Positions 39,766-48,720 are shown, counted from the stretch's first letter. The stretch is 64,000 bases of DNA from Methylocapsa sp. D3K7 (GCF_029855125.1 NZ_CP123229.1:372001-436000), one strand, 5' to 3'. Numbers and translations: made by a program. The notes: generated by a model not told the origin, from the sequence alone.

Positions 39766-41271
39766 ATGCCCAATCCCCGCAGACAAATTTCCGAGTCTGG
39801 TGATGCCGCGACAACGACGGATGCTTGGATGCGGGTCTACCGGCGGCTTCGTTTGGAACTGGGCGAGGATGTCTTTTCCTCCTGGTTTGGATGCCTCGAA
39901 CTGGATGCCCTCTCTGGCGATGATGCCTTTCTCTCGGTCCCCACCAAATTTCTGAAAAGCTGGATTCAATCGCACTACGCCGACAAAATTCTGCAAATGC
40001 TTGGCGCCGAATTCCCGCAAACCAAACGCCTATCGATCACTGTCCGGTCGTCAACCCGGCTACCGGCGTCCCGTGCCTCGGATGGTCCTCCCGATGGCGC
40101 GGATATGGACGCGGACGCCGCCAGAGGCCGGAATGCCGCATTATTTGCGCCGACCCCGCCGGCAGCTGTGCCGGGAGCGCTGCCGTCCGTGAAAAAGACG
40201 GCTTCCTTGGACGGCGAAAGCGACCGTCTAAGCGGTTCACCGCTCGACCGCCGCTTGGTTTTTTCGAATTTTCTTGTCGGCGCCTCCAACCAGCTCGCGC
40301 ATGCGGCCGCGCAAAGATTGGCATTCGCAGCGCCGGGGGACCCTCTGCTTTTCAATCCCCTCTATCTTCATGCGTCGGTCGGCTTAGGCAAAACCCACCT
40401 GCTCCAGGCTGTCGCGCATGCAGCCGCCTCGGCACGGCGCAAGGTCATCTACCTCACAGCCGAGCGATTTATGTATGGGTTCGTCGCCGCCCTCAAAGCG
40501 CAAACCGCCATCGCGTTCAAGGAAAGATTGCGGGCAATTGACTTGCTCGTCATTGATGACATCCAATTTCTGCAGGGCAAATCGATCCAGCAGGAATTCT
40601 GCCACACGCTCAATGCGCTGATCGATTCCCGCCGCCAGATCGTAATCGCGGCCGACCGCCCGCCGGGCGATCTTGAAAGTCTTGAGGAACGCGTCAGGTC
40701 GCGGTTGGCTGGCGGTCTTTGCATCGAAATCGGCGCCCTCGACGAGGCTCTGCGAGTCAAAATTCTTGAAGCGCGCATCGGCGCCGCCAAATTGGTGCAT
40801 CCCACCTTCGAGGTTCCCGCCGCGGTCGTCGCTTATGTCGCCGCCGTCGTGCAAACGAACGGCCGCGATCTCGATGGCGCCGTCAACCGCCTGCTCGCGC
40901 ATGCCTCGTTGAATGGCGTGCCGCTTTCGATGGAAACCGCTGAGCGCGCCATTCGCGATTTGGTCCGGACGCCGGAGCCGAAAAAGATCAAAATCGAGGA
41001 TATTCAGAAACTGGTTGCAAGCCACTTCAATGTCAGCCGCGCCGATATTTTGTCCTCGCGGCGGACCGCAACCGTCGTCCGGCCGCGCCAGATTGCCATG
41101 TATCTCTCCAAACTCTTGACCCCGCGCTCGCTGCCGGAAATCGGGCGCCGTTTCGGCGGCCGCGACCACACGACCGTTCTCCACGCCGTGCGGAAGATCA
41201 CGGGTCTTGTGACCGCGGATGGGACATTGTCGGAAGAGATCGAGCTGTTGAAGCGGATGCTGCTGGAATAA
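39766..41271 (+). CDS. dnaA: Chromosomal replication initiator protein DnaA
   Basis: 501-residue AAA+ initiator that binds DnaA boxes and melts the origin. An N-terminal DnaB/DnaA-interaction domain (about 20-85, [20 protein letters not shown]) is followed by a variable linker. The ATPase domain starts at [18 protein letters not shown], with Walker A GLGKTHLL and Walker [14 protein letters not shown]. The C-terminal DNA-binding domain ends with [21 protein letters not shown]. Preceded by a long A/T-rich gap; ruvC follows 47 bases later. Confidence 0.97.
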   Translation: MPNPRRQISESGDAATTTDAWMRVYRRLRLELGEDVFSSWFGCLELDALSGDDAFLSVPTKFLKSWIQSHYADKILQMLGAEFPQTKRLSITVRSSTRLPASRASDGPPDGADMDADAARGRNAALFAPTPPAAVPGALPSVKKTASLDGESDRLSGSPLDRRLVFSNFLVGASNQLAHAAAQRLAFAAPGDPLLFNPLYLHASVGLGKTHLLQAVAHAAASARRKVIYLTAERFMYGFVAALKAQTAIAFKERLRAIDLLVIDDIQFLQGKSIQQEFCHTLNALIDSRRQIVIAADRPPGDLESLEERVRSRLAGGLCIEIGALDEALRVKILEARIGAAKLVHPTFEVPAAVVAYVAAVVQTNGRDLDGAVNRLLAHASLNGVPLSMETAERAIRDLVRTPEPKKIKIEDIQKLVASHFNVSRADILSSRRTATVVRPRQIAMYLSKLLTPRSLPEIGRRFGGRDHTTVLHAVRKITGLVTADGTLSEEIELLKRMLLE

Positions 41272-41318
41272 TTGGCCGTAAATGTTCCTTTGTGGCAAGA
41301 GACCGGCTAGACTCGGTC

Positions 41319-41837
41319 ATGCAACACGCAGCGATTCGCATTATCGGCATCGATCCGGGTTTGCGGACCACGGGATGGGGCGTCATCGAAACCTCGGGTG
41401 TACGGATCGCTTATGTCGCGAGCGGCGCCGTCCGTTCCTCCGATAAAAAGCCGCTTGCGGAGCGCTTGTGCGAGTTGCATGTGGGACTTGCCGCTGTGAT
41501 CAGCGCGCATGGACCACTCGAGGCGGCAGTCGAGGAAACTTTTGTCAACCGCGATCCGCAATCGGCCCTGAAACTCGGGCAAGCGCGCGGCATCGCCCTC
41601 GCCGTTCCGGCGCTCACCGGGCTCAAGGTCGCCGAATACGCCGCCAATCTGATCAAGAAAACCGTCAGCGGCTCCGGCCATGCCGAAAAGGCACAAATCG
41701 CGCTGATGGTCCAAGCATTGCTGCCTGGGAGCGGCGCCCAAAGTTCCGATGCGGCCGATGCACTCGCGGTGGCAATCACCCATGCGCGGATGCGGCTGTG
41801 GGCGCGGCAGCTCGACGCCATCGCCGGCTCCCGATGA
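41319..41837 (+). CDS. ruvC: Holliday junction resolvase RuvC
   Basis: 172-residue endonuclease that resolves Holliday junctions. The acidic active-site residues are visible in [36 protein letters not shown] and [19 protein letters not shown] 41319 gives the family N-terminus; GTG 41292 would add nine residues. The stop overlaps the ruvA start by 4 bases, so translation is coupled. Confidence 0.95.
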   Translation: MQHAAIRIIGIDPGLRTTGWGVIETSGVRIAYVASGAVRSSDKKPLAERLCELHVGLAAVISAHGPLEAAVEETFVNRDPQSALKLGQARGIALAVPALTGLKVAEYAANLIKKTVSGSGHAEKAQIALMVQALLPGSGAQSSDAADALAVAITHARMRLWARQLDAIAGSR

Positions 41838-42433
41838 TCGGCAAACTCAAAGGCATCATCGATTCCCTCGCCGAGGAGAGTGTGATCCTCGATGTGCAGG
41901 GGGTCGGCTATATCGTTCACTGCTCAGCCCGCACCCTGCAAAAGCTGCCCATGGTTGGCGAGGCGGCGACTCTTGCGATCGAGACGCAGATGCGGGAGGA
42001 TTCGCTCAAATTGTTCGGCTTCCTGTCGGAGAGCGACCGCCATTGGTTCCGGCTGCTCCTGACCGTGCAAGGTGTTGGCGCCAAGGTCGCGCTCGCAATT
42101 CAGACCGTTCTCAACGCCCCCGAACTCGCCGCGGCGATCGTCAGCCAAGACAAAGCGGCGGTCGCCCGGGCTCCTGGGGTCGGCCCGAAACTCGCCGCCC
42201 GCATAGTCGCCGAATTGAAGGACAAAGCCCCGGCGTTTGACGCGGCCGCTGCCCAGCTTGCGGGCGTGGACAGAGGCACGCCCGCCGCGCAAGACGCGCT
42301 TTCGGCCCTCCTCAACCTCGGCTATGGCCGCTCCCAGGCGGTGGCGGCGGTCGCGGCGTCCGTGGCGGCGCTGGGCGCGGATGCCCTCGCGCCGGACCTC
42401 ATCCGGCGGAGTCTCAAGGAGCTCGCCCGCTAA
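41834..42433 (+). CDS. ruvA: Holliday junction branch migration protein RuvA
   Basis: 199-residue DNA-binding subunit that targets the RuvB motor to Holliday junctions. [31 protein letters not shown] is the N-terminal OB domain. Two helix-hairpin-helix motifs follow ([14 protein letters not shown] and [19 protein letters not shown]). The C-terminal RuvB-binding domain is present ([20 protein letters not shown]). ATG 41834 overlaps the ruvC stop. ruvB does not follow; the next gene is on the other strand 4 bases away. Confidence 0.96.
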   Translation: MIGKLKGIIDSLAEESVILDVQGVGYIVHCSARTLQKLPMVGEAATLAIETQMREDSLKLFGFLSESDRHWFRLLLTVQGVGAKVALAIQTVLNAPELAAAIVSQDKAAVARAPGVGPKLAARIVAELKDKAPAFDAAAAQLAGVDRGTPAAQDALSALLNLGYGRSQAVAAVAASVAALGADALAPDLIRRSLKELAR

Positions 42434-42437
42434 TCCG

Positions 42438-43496
42438 TCAGGCCTTGCCGTGATGCGCGGCTTCGGCATTGGCGTCGAGCGGCCAGCGCGGCCGCGCCGC
42501 AAAGGTCAGATCGTCGACGAGCCCCAGCGAGAGCCGCTCGATCCCCGCCCAGGCGATCATCGCGCCATTGTCGGTGCAAAGAAAGGGCGGCGGCAAGACA
42601 AGCCGCAACCCGGCCTCACCACAAAATCGCATCAGCGAGCGGCGGATGGCACCATTGGCCGCGACCCCCCCGGCGACCACCATAGCGTTCGGATGGCCGA
42701 CGGTTTCCCGGAACAGGCGCAGACCGGCTCGGCAACGGTCGATCACCGCATCGACCACCGCGGCCTGGAACGAGGCGCAGACATCGGCCACATCGGTAGC
42801 CGTCAAAGGCCCAACGCGCTCCACTTCAAGCCGCACGGCGGTTTTTAAGCCGGAAAAGGAAAAGTCCGGTTTCGGACGGCCAAGCATGGGGCGCGGCAGA
42901 TCGAAACGCGCCGCATTGCCTTCCGCTGCCATTTTTTCGACCTGCGGGCCGCCAGGATAGGGAAGGCCTAGCATCTTGCCGACTTTGTCAAACGCTTCGC
43001 CCGCTGCGTCGTCTACTGTCGAACCGAGCCGCAGATAATCTCCAACCCCCTTCACCGCCACCAATTGCGTGTGACCGCCGGAGACCAACAGCAGCAAATA
43101 GGGAAACGCGAGGTCGTCGGTCAGCCGAGCGGTCAGGGCATGCGCTTCGAGATGGTTGATCGCCAGGAAAGGTTTGCGGCTTGCCAAGGCCAAGGCTTTC
43201 GCCGTGGTGAGCCCCACCATTACCCCGCCAATGAGCCCCGGCCCAGCCGCCGCCGCGATCCCGTCGAGGTCGGCGATGTCCACCCCCGCCCGGTCCAGCG
43301 CAAGCTCCACAAGCCGGTCGATGATTTCGATATGGGCGCGCGCCGCAATCTCCGGCACCACCCCGCCATAGGCCGCGTGCTCGGCGATCTGGCTCATGAT
43401 CTCGTTCGACAGAATTTCAGCCGAACCGCCCGGCACCAGTTGCACGACAGCGGCGGCGGTCTCGTCGCAGGTGGTCTCAATCCCAAGAACGCGCAT
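42438..43496 (-). CDS. tsaD: tRNA N6-threonylcarbamoyladenosine transferase TsaD
   Basis: 352-residue ASKHA-fold enzyme that installs t6A37 on ANN-decoding tRNAs with TsaB/E/C. The N-terminus [18 protein letters not shown] is diagnostic. The metal-binding histidines are His 115 and His 119 ([10 protein letters not shown]), followed by [12 protein letters not shown] and the ATP-binding [10 protein letters not shown] near the C-terminus. AAAGGAC lies just upstream of ATG 43496. Divergent from hemC, as commonly seen in alphaproteobacteria. Confidence 0.96.
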   Translation of the reverse strand: MRVLGIETTCDETAAAVVQLVPGGSAEILSNEIMSQIAEHAAYGGVVPEIAARAHIEIIDRLVELALDRAGVDIADLDGIAAAAGPGLIGGVMVGLTTAKALALASRKPFLAINHLEAHALTARLTDDLAFPYLLLLVSGGHTQLVAVKGVGDYLRLGSTVDDAAGEAFDKVGKMLGLPYPGGPQVEKMAAEGNAARFDLPRPMLGRPKPDFSFSGLKTAVRLEVERVGPLTATDVADVCASFQAAVVDAVIDRCRAGLRLFRETVGHPNAMVVAGGVAANGAIRRSLMRFCGEAGLRLVLPPPFLCTDNGAMIAWAGIERLSLGLVDDLTFAARPRWPLDANAEAAHHGKA

Positions 43497-43642
43497 GATT
43501 GTCCTTTTGCCCAAGTCCTAGAACCAGAGTCCAAGAATTGGCATCCGGCGCTAGCCCTTATACTCTTCACTCTATAGAAGCATCGCACTCAATAGGAAAC
43601 GCGCCAATTCCATCCATTTCACAATCTGGCAAAGATCTCCCC

Positions 43643-44551
43643 TTGAAACTCGGCACGCGCGGTAGCCCCTTGGCGCTTGCCCAGACGCACGAACTCGCCG
43701 CCCGGCTGAGCGCGGCGCATGGCTTCGATACGGCCGCACTCGAGATCGTCCCCATCAAAACCAGTGGCGATATGATTCTCAACGTCCCGCTGAGCGAGGC
43801 CGGTGGAAAAGGGCTTTTCACCAAGGAACTCGATCTGGCTTTGCTGCACGGCGATATCGCCCTCGCCGTGCATTCCGCAAAAGATTTACCGACGTTTTTG
43901 CCGGATGGACTCGAGATCGCCGGCTATCTTCCGCGTGAAGATGTGCGCGACGCTTGGATCTCGCCGCATGCCAATCATCCGCTCGGGCTTCCGCCCGCAA
44001 GTCTTGTCGGGACCGCCTCGCTGCGGCGGGGCGCGATGGTCAAGCGGTTGCGGCCGGATATCAAAATCAGCTTGCTGCGCGGCAATGTCGAAACCCGTCT
44101 CGCGAAGGTTGCCAAGGGCGAAGCCGCCGCCACTTTGCTGGCGCTCGCTGGACTGAAACGCCTGGGTCTCGAAGCACGCGCCACCAGCGTGCTCAATGTG
44201 CGGGATTTTGTTCCAGCGCCGGGGCAAGGCGCAATCGCCATCACCATCCGCACCGGCGATGAGGCGACGCGCGCGCTTCTCGCGCCAGTCCTCGACGAAG
44301 AGACTGCCATTGCGCTTGCCGCCGAGCGCGCTTTTCTGCGGGTCCTCGACGGCTCCTGCAAGACGCCGATCGGAGCCTATGCGCGGATCGATGGCAGCAA
44401 TGTCGCGTTTCACGCCATCGTGCTCAAACCCGATGGCTCGCAGGTGTTCGAGACCGAGGTTTCGGCACCGCGAAGCGATGCGGCACGTCTCGGAGAAGCG
44501 GCGGGCAAAGATCTCGCGGCGCAGATACCAGCCGGTTTTTTTGAGGGCTAG
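43643..44551 (+). CDS. hemC: Hydroxymethylbilane synthase (porphobilinogen deaminase)
   Basis: Condenses four porphobilinogens into hydroxymethylbilane in heme and tetrapyrrole synthesis. KLGTRGSPLALAQT opens the protein. LAVHSAKDLPTFLPDGL contains the catalytic region, SLRRGAMVKRLRPD the substrate-binding Arg, and Cys 239 (VLDGSCKTPIGAYA) holds the dipyrromethane cofactor. There is no ATG near the expected N-terminus. TTG 43643 gives 302 residues with the Cys at about the E. coli position; TTG 43499 would add 48 unlikely residues. hemD, which often follows, is absent. Confidence 0.93.
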   Translation: MKLGTRGSPLALAQTHELAARLSAAHGFDTAALEIVPIKTSGDMILNVPLSEAGGKGLFTKELDLALLHGDIALAVHSAKDLPTFLPDGLEIAGYLPREDVRDAWISPHANHPLGLPPASLVGTASLRRGAMVKRLRPDIKISLLRGNVETRLAKVAKGEAAATLLALAGLKRLGLEARATSVLNVRDFVPAPGQGAIAITIRTGDEATRALLAPVLDEETAIALAAERAFLRVLDGSCKTPIGAYARIDGSNVAFHAIVLKPDGSQVFETEVSAPRSDAARLGEAAGKDLAAQIPAGFFEG

Positions 44552-44625
44552 CGGTAGGATTCGCGGGAACACATCCGGCAGCGGCCGTTGCTTTATCCTC
44601 TAGCTCCGACACGCAGGAAAGAACG

Positions 44626-45636
44626 ATGCTGCAAATGCGGGAAAATGCTGGTGCTATTGTCTACGCAAAGACGCGAGACGGGATCGTTCTGCCGGTCATC
44701 GATGTGAGCCATCCCTCCTTCGCCGTGCCGGAAGATGCTGACGCGAAGCAGGCTCAGCAGGAGCATTTCATTGCCTGGGAGAGAAAAAACCGGCGCCTTC
44801 CAAAATTCATCATGCGGATATTGCTTCACTCGCTGGCGAAGCGCTCACGGCTTGCCGGAGCGATGTTCAATTCAAACAAAGGATTTTTGGACGGCATCAC
44901 CACTTACGTCCTGAAGCTTGGGGAAAGCAATCTGCCGCCCCCTTTCGACGGCCCGGCGGACCGCCGATTCGCCTCATCTCCGAACTTTATTCAAATCCGC
45001 CTCCGGACCCAGCAGATTGCCCGCCTGCTGTCGGATGCGCTTCTCGAGCCGCTTGCCCTGGCACCCGCCGTGCCGCTCCATCTCATCAACATCGGTGGCG
45101 GCCCGGCGCTCGACAGCATCAATGCCCTCATTCTTCTCAATCGCAGCCGTCCTGATGTGTTGAAACGGTCCATCACCATCGATGTGCTGGATTACGAGTC
45201 TGACGGGGCCTTCTTTGGCGCCAACGCCCTGACCGCGCTAAAGGCGGAAGGTGGGCCATTGCAGGGTCTTGATGCTGTTTTCACGCACCGTTCCTACAAT
45301 TGGAACGATCCCGTCGTGCTTGCCGAATTGATGCGGGAGCTTGTATCGGAAGGAGCCCTAATCGCGGCGTCCTCCGAAGGAGCCATGTTCGAATATGGGA
45401 GCGACGAAGCCATCATCTCCAACTTGAAAGTCCTCAAGGCCGGCGGATCGGGGGCAATTGCGGTCGCCGGTTCGGTGACGAAAGACGATGCGATAAGGCG
45501 GCGGATGATTGCCAATACGCCATTCAAACTTTTCCCGCGCGGGATCGAGGGCTTTGCACCGCTCGCCGCCCAAGCAGACTTCGCAATTGCGAAGGTTGAA
45601 ACCGCGCTCATGAGCGACCAAGTTCTTTTGCAATAG
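44626..45636 (+). CDS. Protein of unknown function with a methyltransferase-like fold signature
   Basis: 336 residues; family not recognised. The middle has a strand-Gly-rich loop-helix pattern like the SAM-binding motif of class I methyltransferases (LHLINIGGGPALDSINALILL, about residue 150), followed by SITIDVLDYES, where an acidic residue could bind ribose. A later segment (GALIAASSEGAMFEYGSDEAI) resembles a further strand. Lys/Arg-rich helices precede it. GAAAGA lies before ATG 44626. It follows hemC, where hemD is often found, and precedes the repeat-flanked chrA module. Methyltransferase activity is only a possibility. Confidence 0.65.
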   Translation: MLQMRENAGAIVYAKTRDGIVLPVIDVSHPSFAVPEDADAKQAQQEHFIAWERKNRRLPKFIMRILLHSLAKRSRLAGAMFNSNKGFLDGITTYVLKLGESNLPPPFDGPADRRFASSPNFIQIRLRTQQIARLLSDALLEPLALAPAVPLHLINIGGGPALDSINALILLNRSRPDVLKRSITIDVLDYESDGAFFGANALTALKAEGGPLQGLDAVFTHRSYNWNDPVVLAELMRELVSEGALIAASSEGAMFEYGSDEAIISNLKVLKAGGSGAIAVAGSVTKDDAIRRRMIANTPFKLFPRGIEGFAPLAAQADFAIAKVETALMSDQVLLQ

Positions 45637-45667
45637 AGCGAGCATGAGAGGCAAACAGCTCCGTGCA

Positions 45668-45775
45668 AAACTTACACCGGGGCCGCGTTCCCGCAACTTT
45701 CGCCGCCATCGGCGCGCCGCTGTCGCTTTTCTCGCTTCGTACAAAAAATCATTCCATCTTACCCGGGCAAAGACA
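45668..45775 (+). repeat. Dispersed repeat copy A, upstream of chrA
   Basis: About 108 bp closely related to 48532-48638 in the same orientation. The first 20 bases (AAACTTACACCGGGGCCGCG) are identical, with further matches TCGTACAAA and ATCTTACCCG near the end. Both copies keep one frame open that reads KLTPGPRSRN early and LASYK later, despite small indels between them. Copies A and B flank the chrA-SOD pair. Identity of the element is unknown. Confidence 0.8.
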
Positions 45776-45906
45776 ACGCCATTTGGGCAACAGGGAATTG
45801 ACAGCGCGAAAGAGCGGGTGTCTATTCACGCCCATGGGGATCGCGATCTCCCCACGAGGCGACATGCCCAAGCATCGCGTCCAGCTTCTCGAGCGAAGGA
45901 CGCCGC

Positions 45907-46074
45907 ATGTCTGCTTCTTCCGATAAACGCGCTCGTTTGAGACGTTCTCCCCTAATCCTTGTCCTTTTTGAGGTCCGCACCTTGGCGGATTTCACGCCCG
46001 CTTTTTATGGTTGGCGTCGCCATGCCGTTGACGAACCGCGCCTCGCCGATCCTAAAATCCGAGAAGAAAAATGA
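45907..46074 (+). CDS. Possible 55-residue leader peptide coupled to chrA
   Basis: Short frame with AAGGA six bases upstream of ATG 45907 and a stop (TGA) overlapping the chrA ATG by the usual ATGA 4 base coupling. The product is basic at the N-terminus (SASSDKRARLRRSP), has a short hydrophobic patch (LILVLFEV) and a charged tail ending DPKIREEK. No family recognised. It may be a real small protein, a coupling leader or chance. Confidence 0.4.
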   Translation: MSASSDKRARLRRSPLILVLFEVRTLADFTPAFYGWRRHAVDEPRLADPKIREEK

Positions 46075-47480
46075 ACAACATGGCCATCATCGCCAAAGCG
46101 GCTGAAGCTGGCCACGGCGTCTCGATCAATGAGGCGTTCCGAGTCTGGCTGCGCGTCGCTCTCTTGAGCTTCGGCGGCCCGGCGGGACAGATCGCCATGA
46201 TGCATCGCATTCTGGTGGATGAGAAAAAATGGGTGTCCGAGAGTCGGTTCCTTCACGCCCTCAATTATTGCATGTTGCTGCCCGGCCCCGAAGGGCAACA
46301 GCTCGCGACCTATATCGGCTGGCTGATGCACAAGACGCGCGGCGGCATCATCGCCGGCGGTCTTTTCGTTTTGCCGGGGGCGATCGCGATCATGACGCTC
46401 AGCGTCATTTACGCCGCCTTCGGCAATATTGGTTTTGTGGCGGCTCTATTCTTCGGCCTGAAGGCGGCGGTTCTGGCGATTGTGCTGCAAGCTGTTCATC
46501 GCATCGGCAAAAGGGCGCTCAAAAGCCGCATCATGCAGGGGCTCGCGACCGCCGCCTTCGTCGCGATCTTCTTCTTCGATGCGCCATTTCCTCTCATCGT
46601 TCTGACGGCGGGCGTAATTGGTTACATCGGCGGAAGAGCCGATCATCCTGCATTCGCCAACAGTGGCGGACACGTACCCAGCAGCGGAGTAGCGGACAGA
46701 GGGAGCCTCATCAGCGACGAGCAGCGTAATTACGCGAAGATCTCTGTCAGCCAATCACTCAAGGTCGCCTCAATCTGGCTTGTTGTTTGGCTCGCGCCAG
46801 TCGCCGCACTGCTGTTTTTCCTTGGCGAGTCCAACGTCTATTCGCAGATCGCTGTGTTCTTCTCGAAAATGGCGGTGGTGACCTTCGGCGGCGCTTATGC
46901 GGTTCTCGCTTATGTTGCGCAGCAAGCGGTCGATAACTATCACTGGCTCAAACCGGGCGAAATGCTTGACGGGCTTGGCATGGCGGAGACGACGCCCGGC
47001 CCCTTGATCATGGTGTTGCAATTCGTAGGATTTATGGCGGCTTACCATGAGTCAGGCGCGCTGCCGCCGCTGTTGGCGGGGGCGCTCGGTGGCTTGCTCG
47101 CGACCTGGGTGACTTTTACGCCCTGCTTCCTCTGGATTTTCCTCGGCGCTCCCTACATCGAACAGCTGCGCGGCAACAAGGCTCTGACGGGCGCACTCTC
47201 GGCGATTACGGCTGCAGTCGTCGGCGTCATTCTCAATCTTGCCATTTGGTTCGCGATCCATGCGATATTTCGTCAGACATTGCCTGTGCGCAAGCTTGGC
47301 TTCGCCTTCGATCTTCCTGTTCTGGCGAGCATCAATCCGTGGGCGCTATTGCTCTCAATCAGCGCGGTTATCGCCGTTTTCCGTTTCAAGGCCGGTCTGC
47401 TGCAAACGCTCGCGGGTTCGGCGGCCGGAGGCGCGGCCCTCTATGCAATTGGTCTGATTTCCGTGGCTGGCGTTCGATGA
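46071..47480 (+). CDS. chrA: Chromate efflux transporter ChrA
   Basis: 469-residue CHR-superfamily membrane transporter that exports chromate, giving resistance. It has the long, two-domain form. The N-terminal CHR domain reads LLSFGGPAGQIAMMHRILVDEKKW and LLPGPEGQQLATYIGWL. The C-terminal domain has VVTFGGAYAVLAYVAQ and MAETTPGPLIMVLQFVGF. About ten hydrophobic segments are seen. It is followed 60 bases later by an exported superoxide dismutase; in known chromate determinants (chrB-A-C-F) the SOD-like protein is ChrC. No chrB regulator is present. Confidence 0.94.
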   Translation: MNNMAIIAKAAEAGHGVSINEAFRVWLRVALLSFGGPAGQIAMMHRILVDEKKWVSESRFLHALNYCMLLPGPEGQQLATYIGWLMHKTRGGIIAGGLFVLPGAIAIMTLSVIYAAFGNIGFVAALFFGLKAAVLAIVLQAVHRIGKRALKSRIMQGLATAAFVAIFFFDAPFPLIVLTAGVIGYIGGRADHPAFANSGGHVPSSGVADRGSLISDEQRNYAKISVSQSLKVASIWLVVWLAPVAALLFFLGESNVYSQIAVFFSKMAVVTFGGAYAVLAYVAQQAVDNYHWLKPGEMLDGLGMAETTPGPLIMVLQFVGFMAAYHESGALPPLLAGALGGLLATWVTFTPCFLWIFLGAPYIEQLRGNKALTGALSAITAAVVGVILNLAIWFAIHAIFRQTLPVRKLGFAFDLPVLASINPWALLLSISAVIAVFRFKAGLLQTLAGSAAGGAALYAIGLISVAGVR

Positions 47481-47540
47481 TCACACCCCTGTCAAGAATT
47501 GTGCAGCGAATACCAAACTCGCCAAAATCGGAGAATTCAT

Positions 47541-48266
47541 ATGGATGGCAAGATTGAACGTCGAAGTTTCATTCGAGGCGCAGGGGTGATCGTCGGGGCC
47601 ACGGCCACCGTGGCGCTCAACGAAACTCCCACACGAGCCGAAGCCGCTCCTCCTACCGGATCAAAGTCCATGACCTATGCCCCGAAGCCACTGTCGCTCG
47701 ATCCCAAAGCCATCAAGGGCATTTCGGAAAAAGTGCTGGTTAGCCATTACGAGAACAATTATCTCGGCGCGGTGAAACGCCTCAACGCCATCCGCGCACA
47801 GCTTGCCGAGCTCGACTTCACCAAGACGCCCAATTTTGTCATCAACGGTCTGAAGCGTGAAGAGCTCATCGCCCTGAATTCGACGATCTTGCACGAAGCC
47901 TATTTCGACAGTCTGGGCGGAAGCGGAGCACCGCGTGGTGCGCTCGCCGATGCGATTTCCCAAGATTTCGGCAGTGTTGATCTGTGGCGCGCAGAATTCT
48001 CGGCCATAGGCAAGGCCGAGGGCGGCGGATCGGGCTGGGTTATCCTCGCTTATTCGCCGCGCGACAAGCGGTTGATCAATCAATGGGCCGCCGATCACAC
48101 CACGACAATCGCAGGCGGGCGTCCAATCCTCGTGCTCGATATGTACGAACATGCCTATCACATGGACTATGGCGCAAAGGCAGCGACCTATGTCGACGTC
48201 TTCATGGAGGCCATTCGCTGGGATAATGCCGTAAAGCTCTACGATCAATACAATCACGATGGATGA
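47541..48266 (+). CDS. Tat-exported Fe/Mn-type superoxide dismutase, ChrC-like
   Basis: 241-residue Fe/Mn superoxide dismutase-family protein with a twin-arginine signal (ERRSFIRGAGVIVGATATV, Arg 7-Arg 8), so it should fold in the cytoplasm and act in the periplasm. Probable metal ligands are His in VSHYENNY, His in ILHEAYF, and Asp and His in LDMYEHAYHMDYG. The usual HxxxHH in the first helix and the Trp of DVWEHAY are replaced (NNY and Tyr), as in ChrC-like forms. GGAG precedes ATG 47541. Paired with chrA, it may handle superoxide made during chromate reduction; that role is inference. Confidence 0.88.
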   Translation: MDGKIERRSFIRGAGVIVGATATVALNETPTRAEAAPPTGSKSMTYAPKPLSLDPKAIKGISEKVLVSHYENNYLGAVKRLNAIRAQLAELDFTKTPNFVINGLKREELIALNSTILHEAYFDSLGGSGAPRGALADAISQDFGSVDLWRAEFSAIGKAEGGGSGWVILAYSPRDKRLINQWAADHTTTIAGGRPILVLDMYEHAYHMDYGAKAATYVDVFMEAIRWDNAVKLYDQYNHDG

Positions 48267-48531
48267 CGCGGATGAGCCTGCCGAAATCCAGGCTTACCGT
48301 TCGCGTTGACACCATTTATCGAAACTTCCTTTGCGCGCCGAGCGTTCGTGGCGCCTCAAGCATCATGGGAAATGATGGCTAATATTCTTTGTAGTGCGAA
48401 AATCAAGAATTATATACACAGAATTCAGGTGCAAAATCATTCATTTGTTGAAAACAGCACCGGAATAAAAAGCTATTAACAGATAAGCCGGATGTCGGCG
48501 TCAGCACCCTTGTAGCACTATGATTCGTACG
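48267..48531. other. A/T-rich intergenic stretch after the SOD gene
   Basis: Part of the 589 base gap between the SOD gene and the EF-G-like gene. 48370-48480 is clearly A/T-richer than the surroundings, consistent with foreign or junction DNA. The rest of the gap holds repeat copy B and the parS cassette, listed separately. No gene seen. Confidence 0.4.
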
Positions 48532-48638
48532 AAACTTACACCGGGGCCGCGCTCCCGCAACAAGCGCCGCATCGGCGTGTCGTTTGCTACCCGCCTCGCA
48601 TCGTACAAACAAATCGTCCGATCTTACCCGAACCAAGA
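48532..48638 (+). repeat. Dispersed repeat copy B, downstream of chrA-SOD
   Basis: Direct repeat partner of 45668-45775. An open frame from ATG 48520 (60 codons) runs through it, reading IRTKLTPGPRSRNKRRIG and LASYKQIVRSYP, and stops inside the parS core at 48700-48702. Whether this frame is translated is unknown. Confidence 0.8.
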
Positions 48639-48642
48639 CGGC

Positions 48643-48720
48643 GCGAATGTCTTCGGCCTTGTAAGATTTTCGAGGCTGACCTTACCAAATCGTTTCACGT
48701 GAAACACTTTGGTACGATTG
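48643..48720 (+). repeat. parS-bearing cassette, copy 1
   Basis: 78 bp segment with a second, inverted copy at 62582-62649. By hand alignment about 59 of 68 aligned bases match, and copy 2 lacks bases equivalent to 48701-48710. Shared landmarks are CGGCCTTGTAAG and TACCAAATCGTTTCACGT. Confidence 0.8.
48691..48706. promoter_or_regulatory. parS site (ParB-binding centromere)
   Basis: CGTTTCACGTGAAACA matches the bacterial parS consensus TGTTTCACGTGAAACA at 15 of 16 positions. The inner 14 bp are a perfect palindrome, and arms TACCAAA (48683-48689) and TTTGGTA (48708-48714) extend it to a 32 bp imperfect palindrome. parS sites cluster near the origin and bind ParB-CTP for chromosome segregation. 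It lies in an intergenic gap about 7 kb from the end of dnaA. Confidence 0.88.

Noticed and set aside
43499..43642. Longer hemC starting at TTG 43499
   Set aside because: It would add 48 residues with no family likeness and overlap the tsaD promoter; TTG 43643 puts the cofactor Cys at the expected position.
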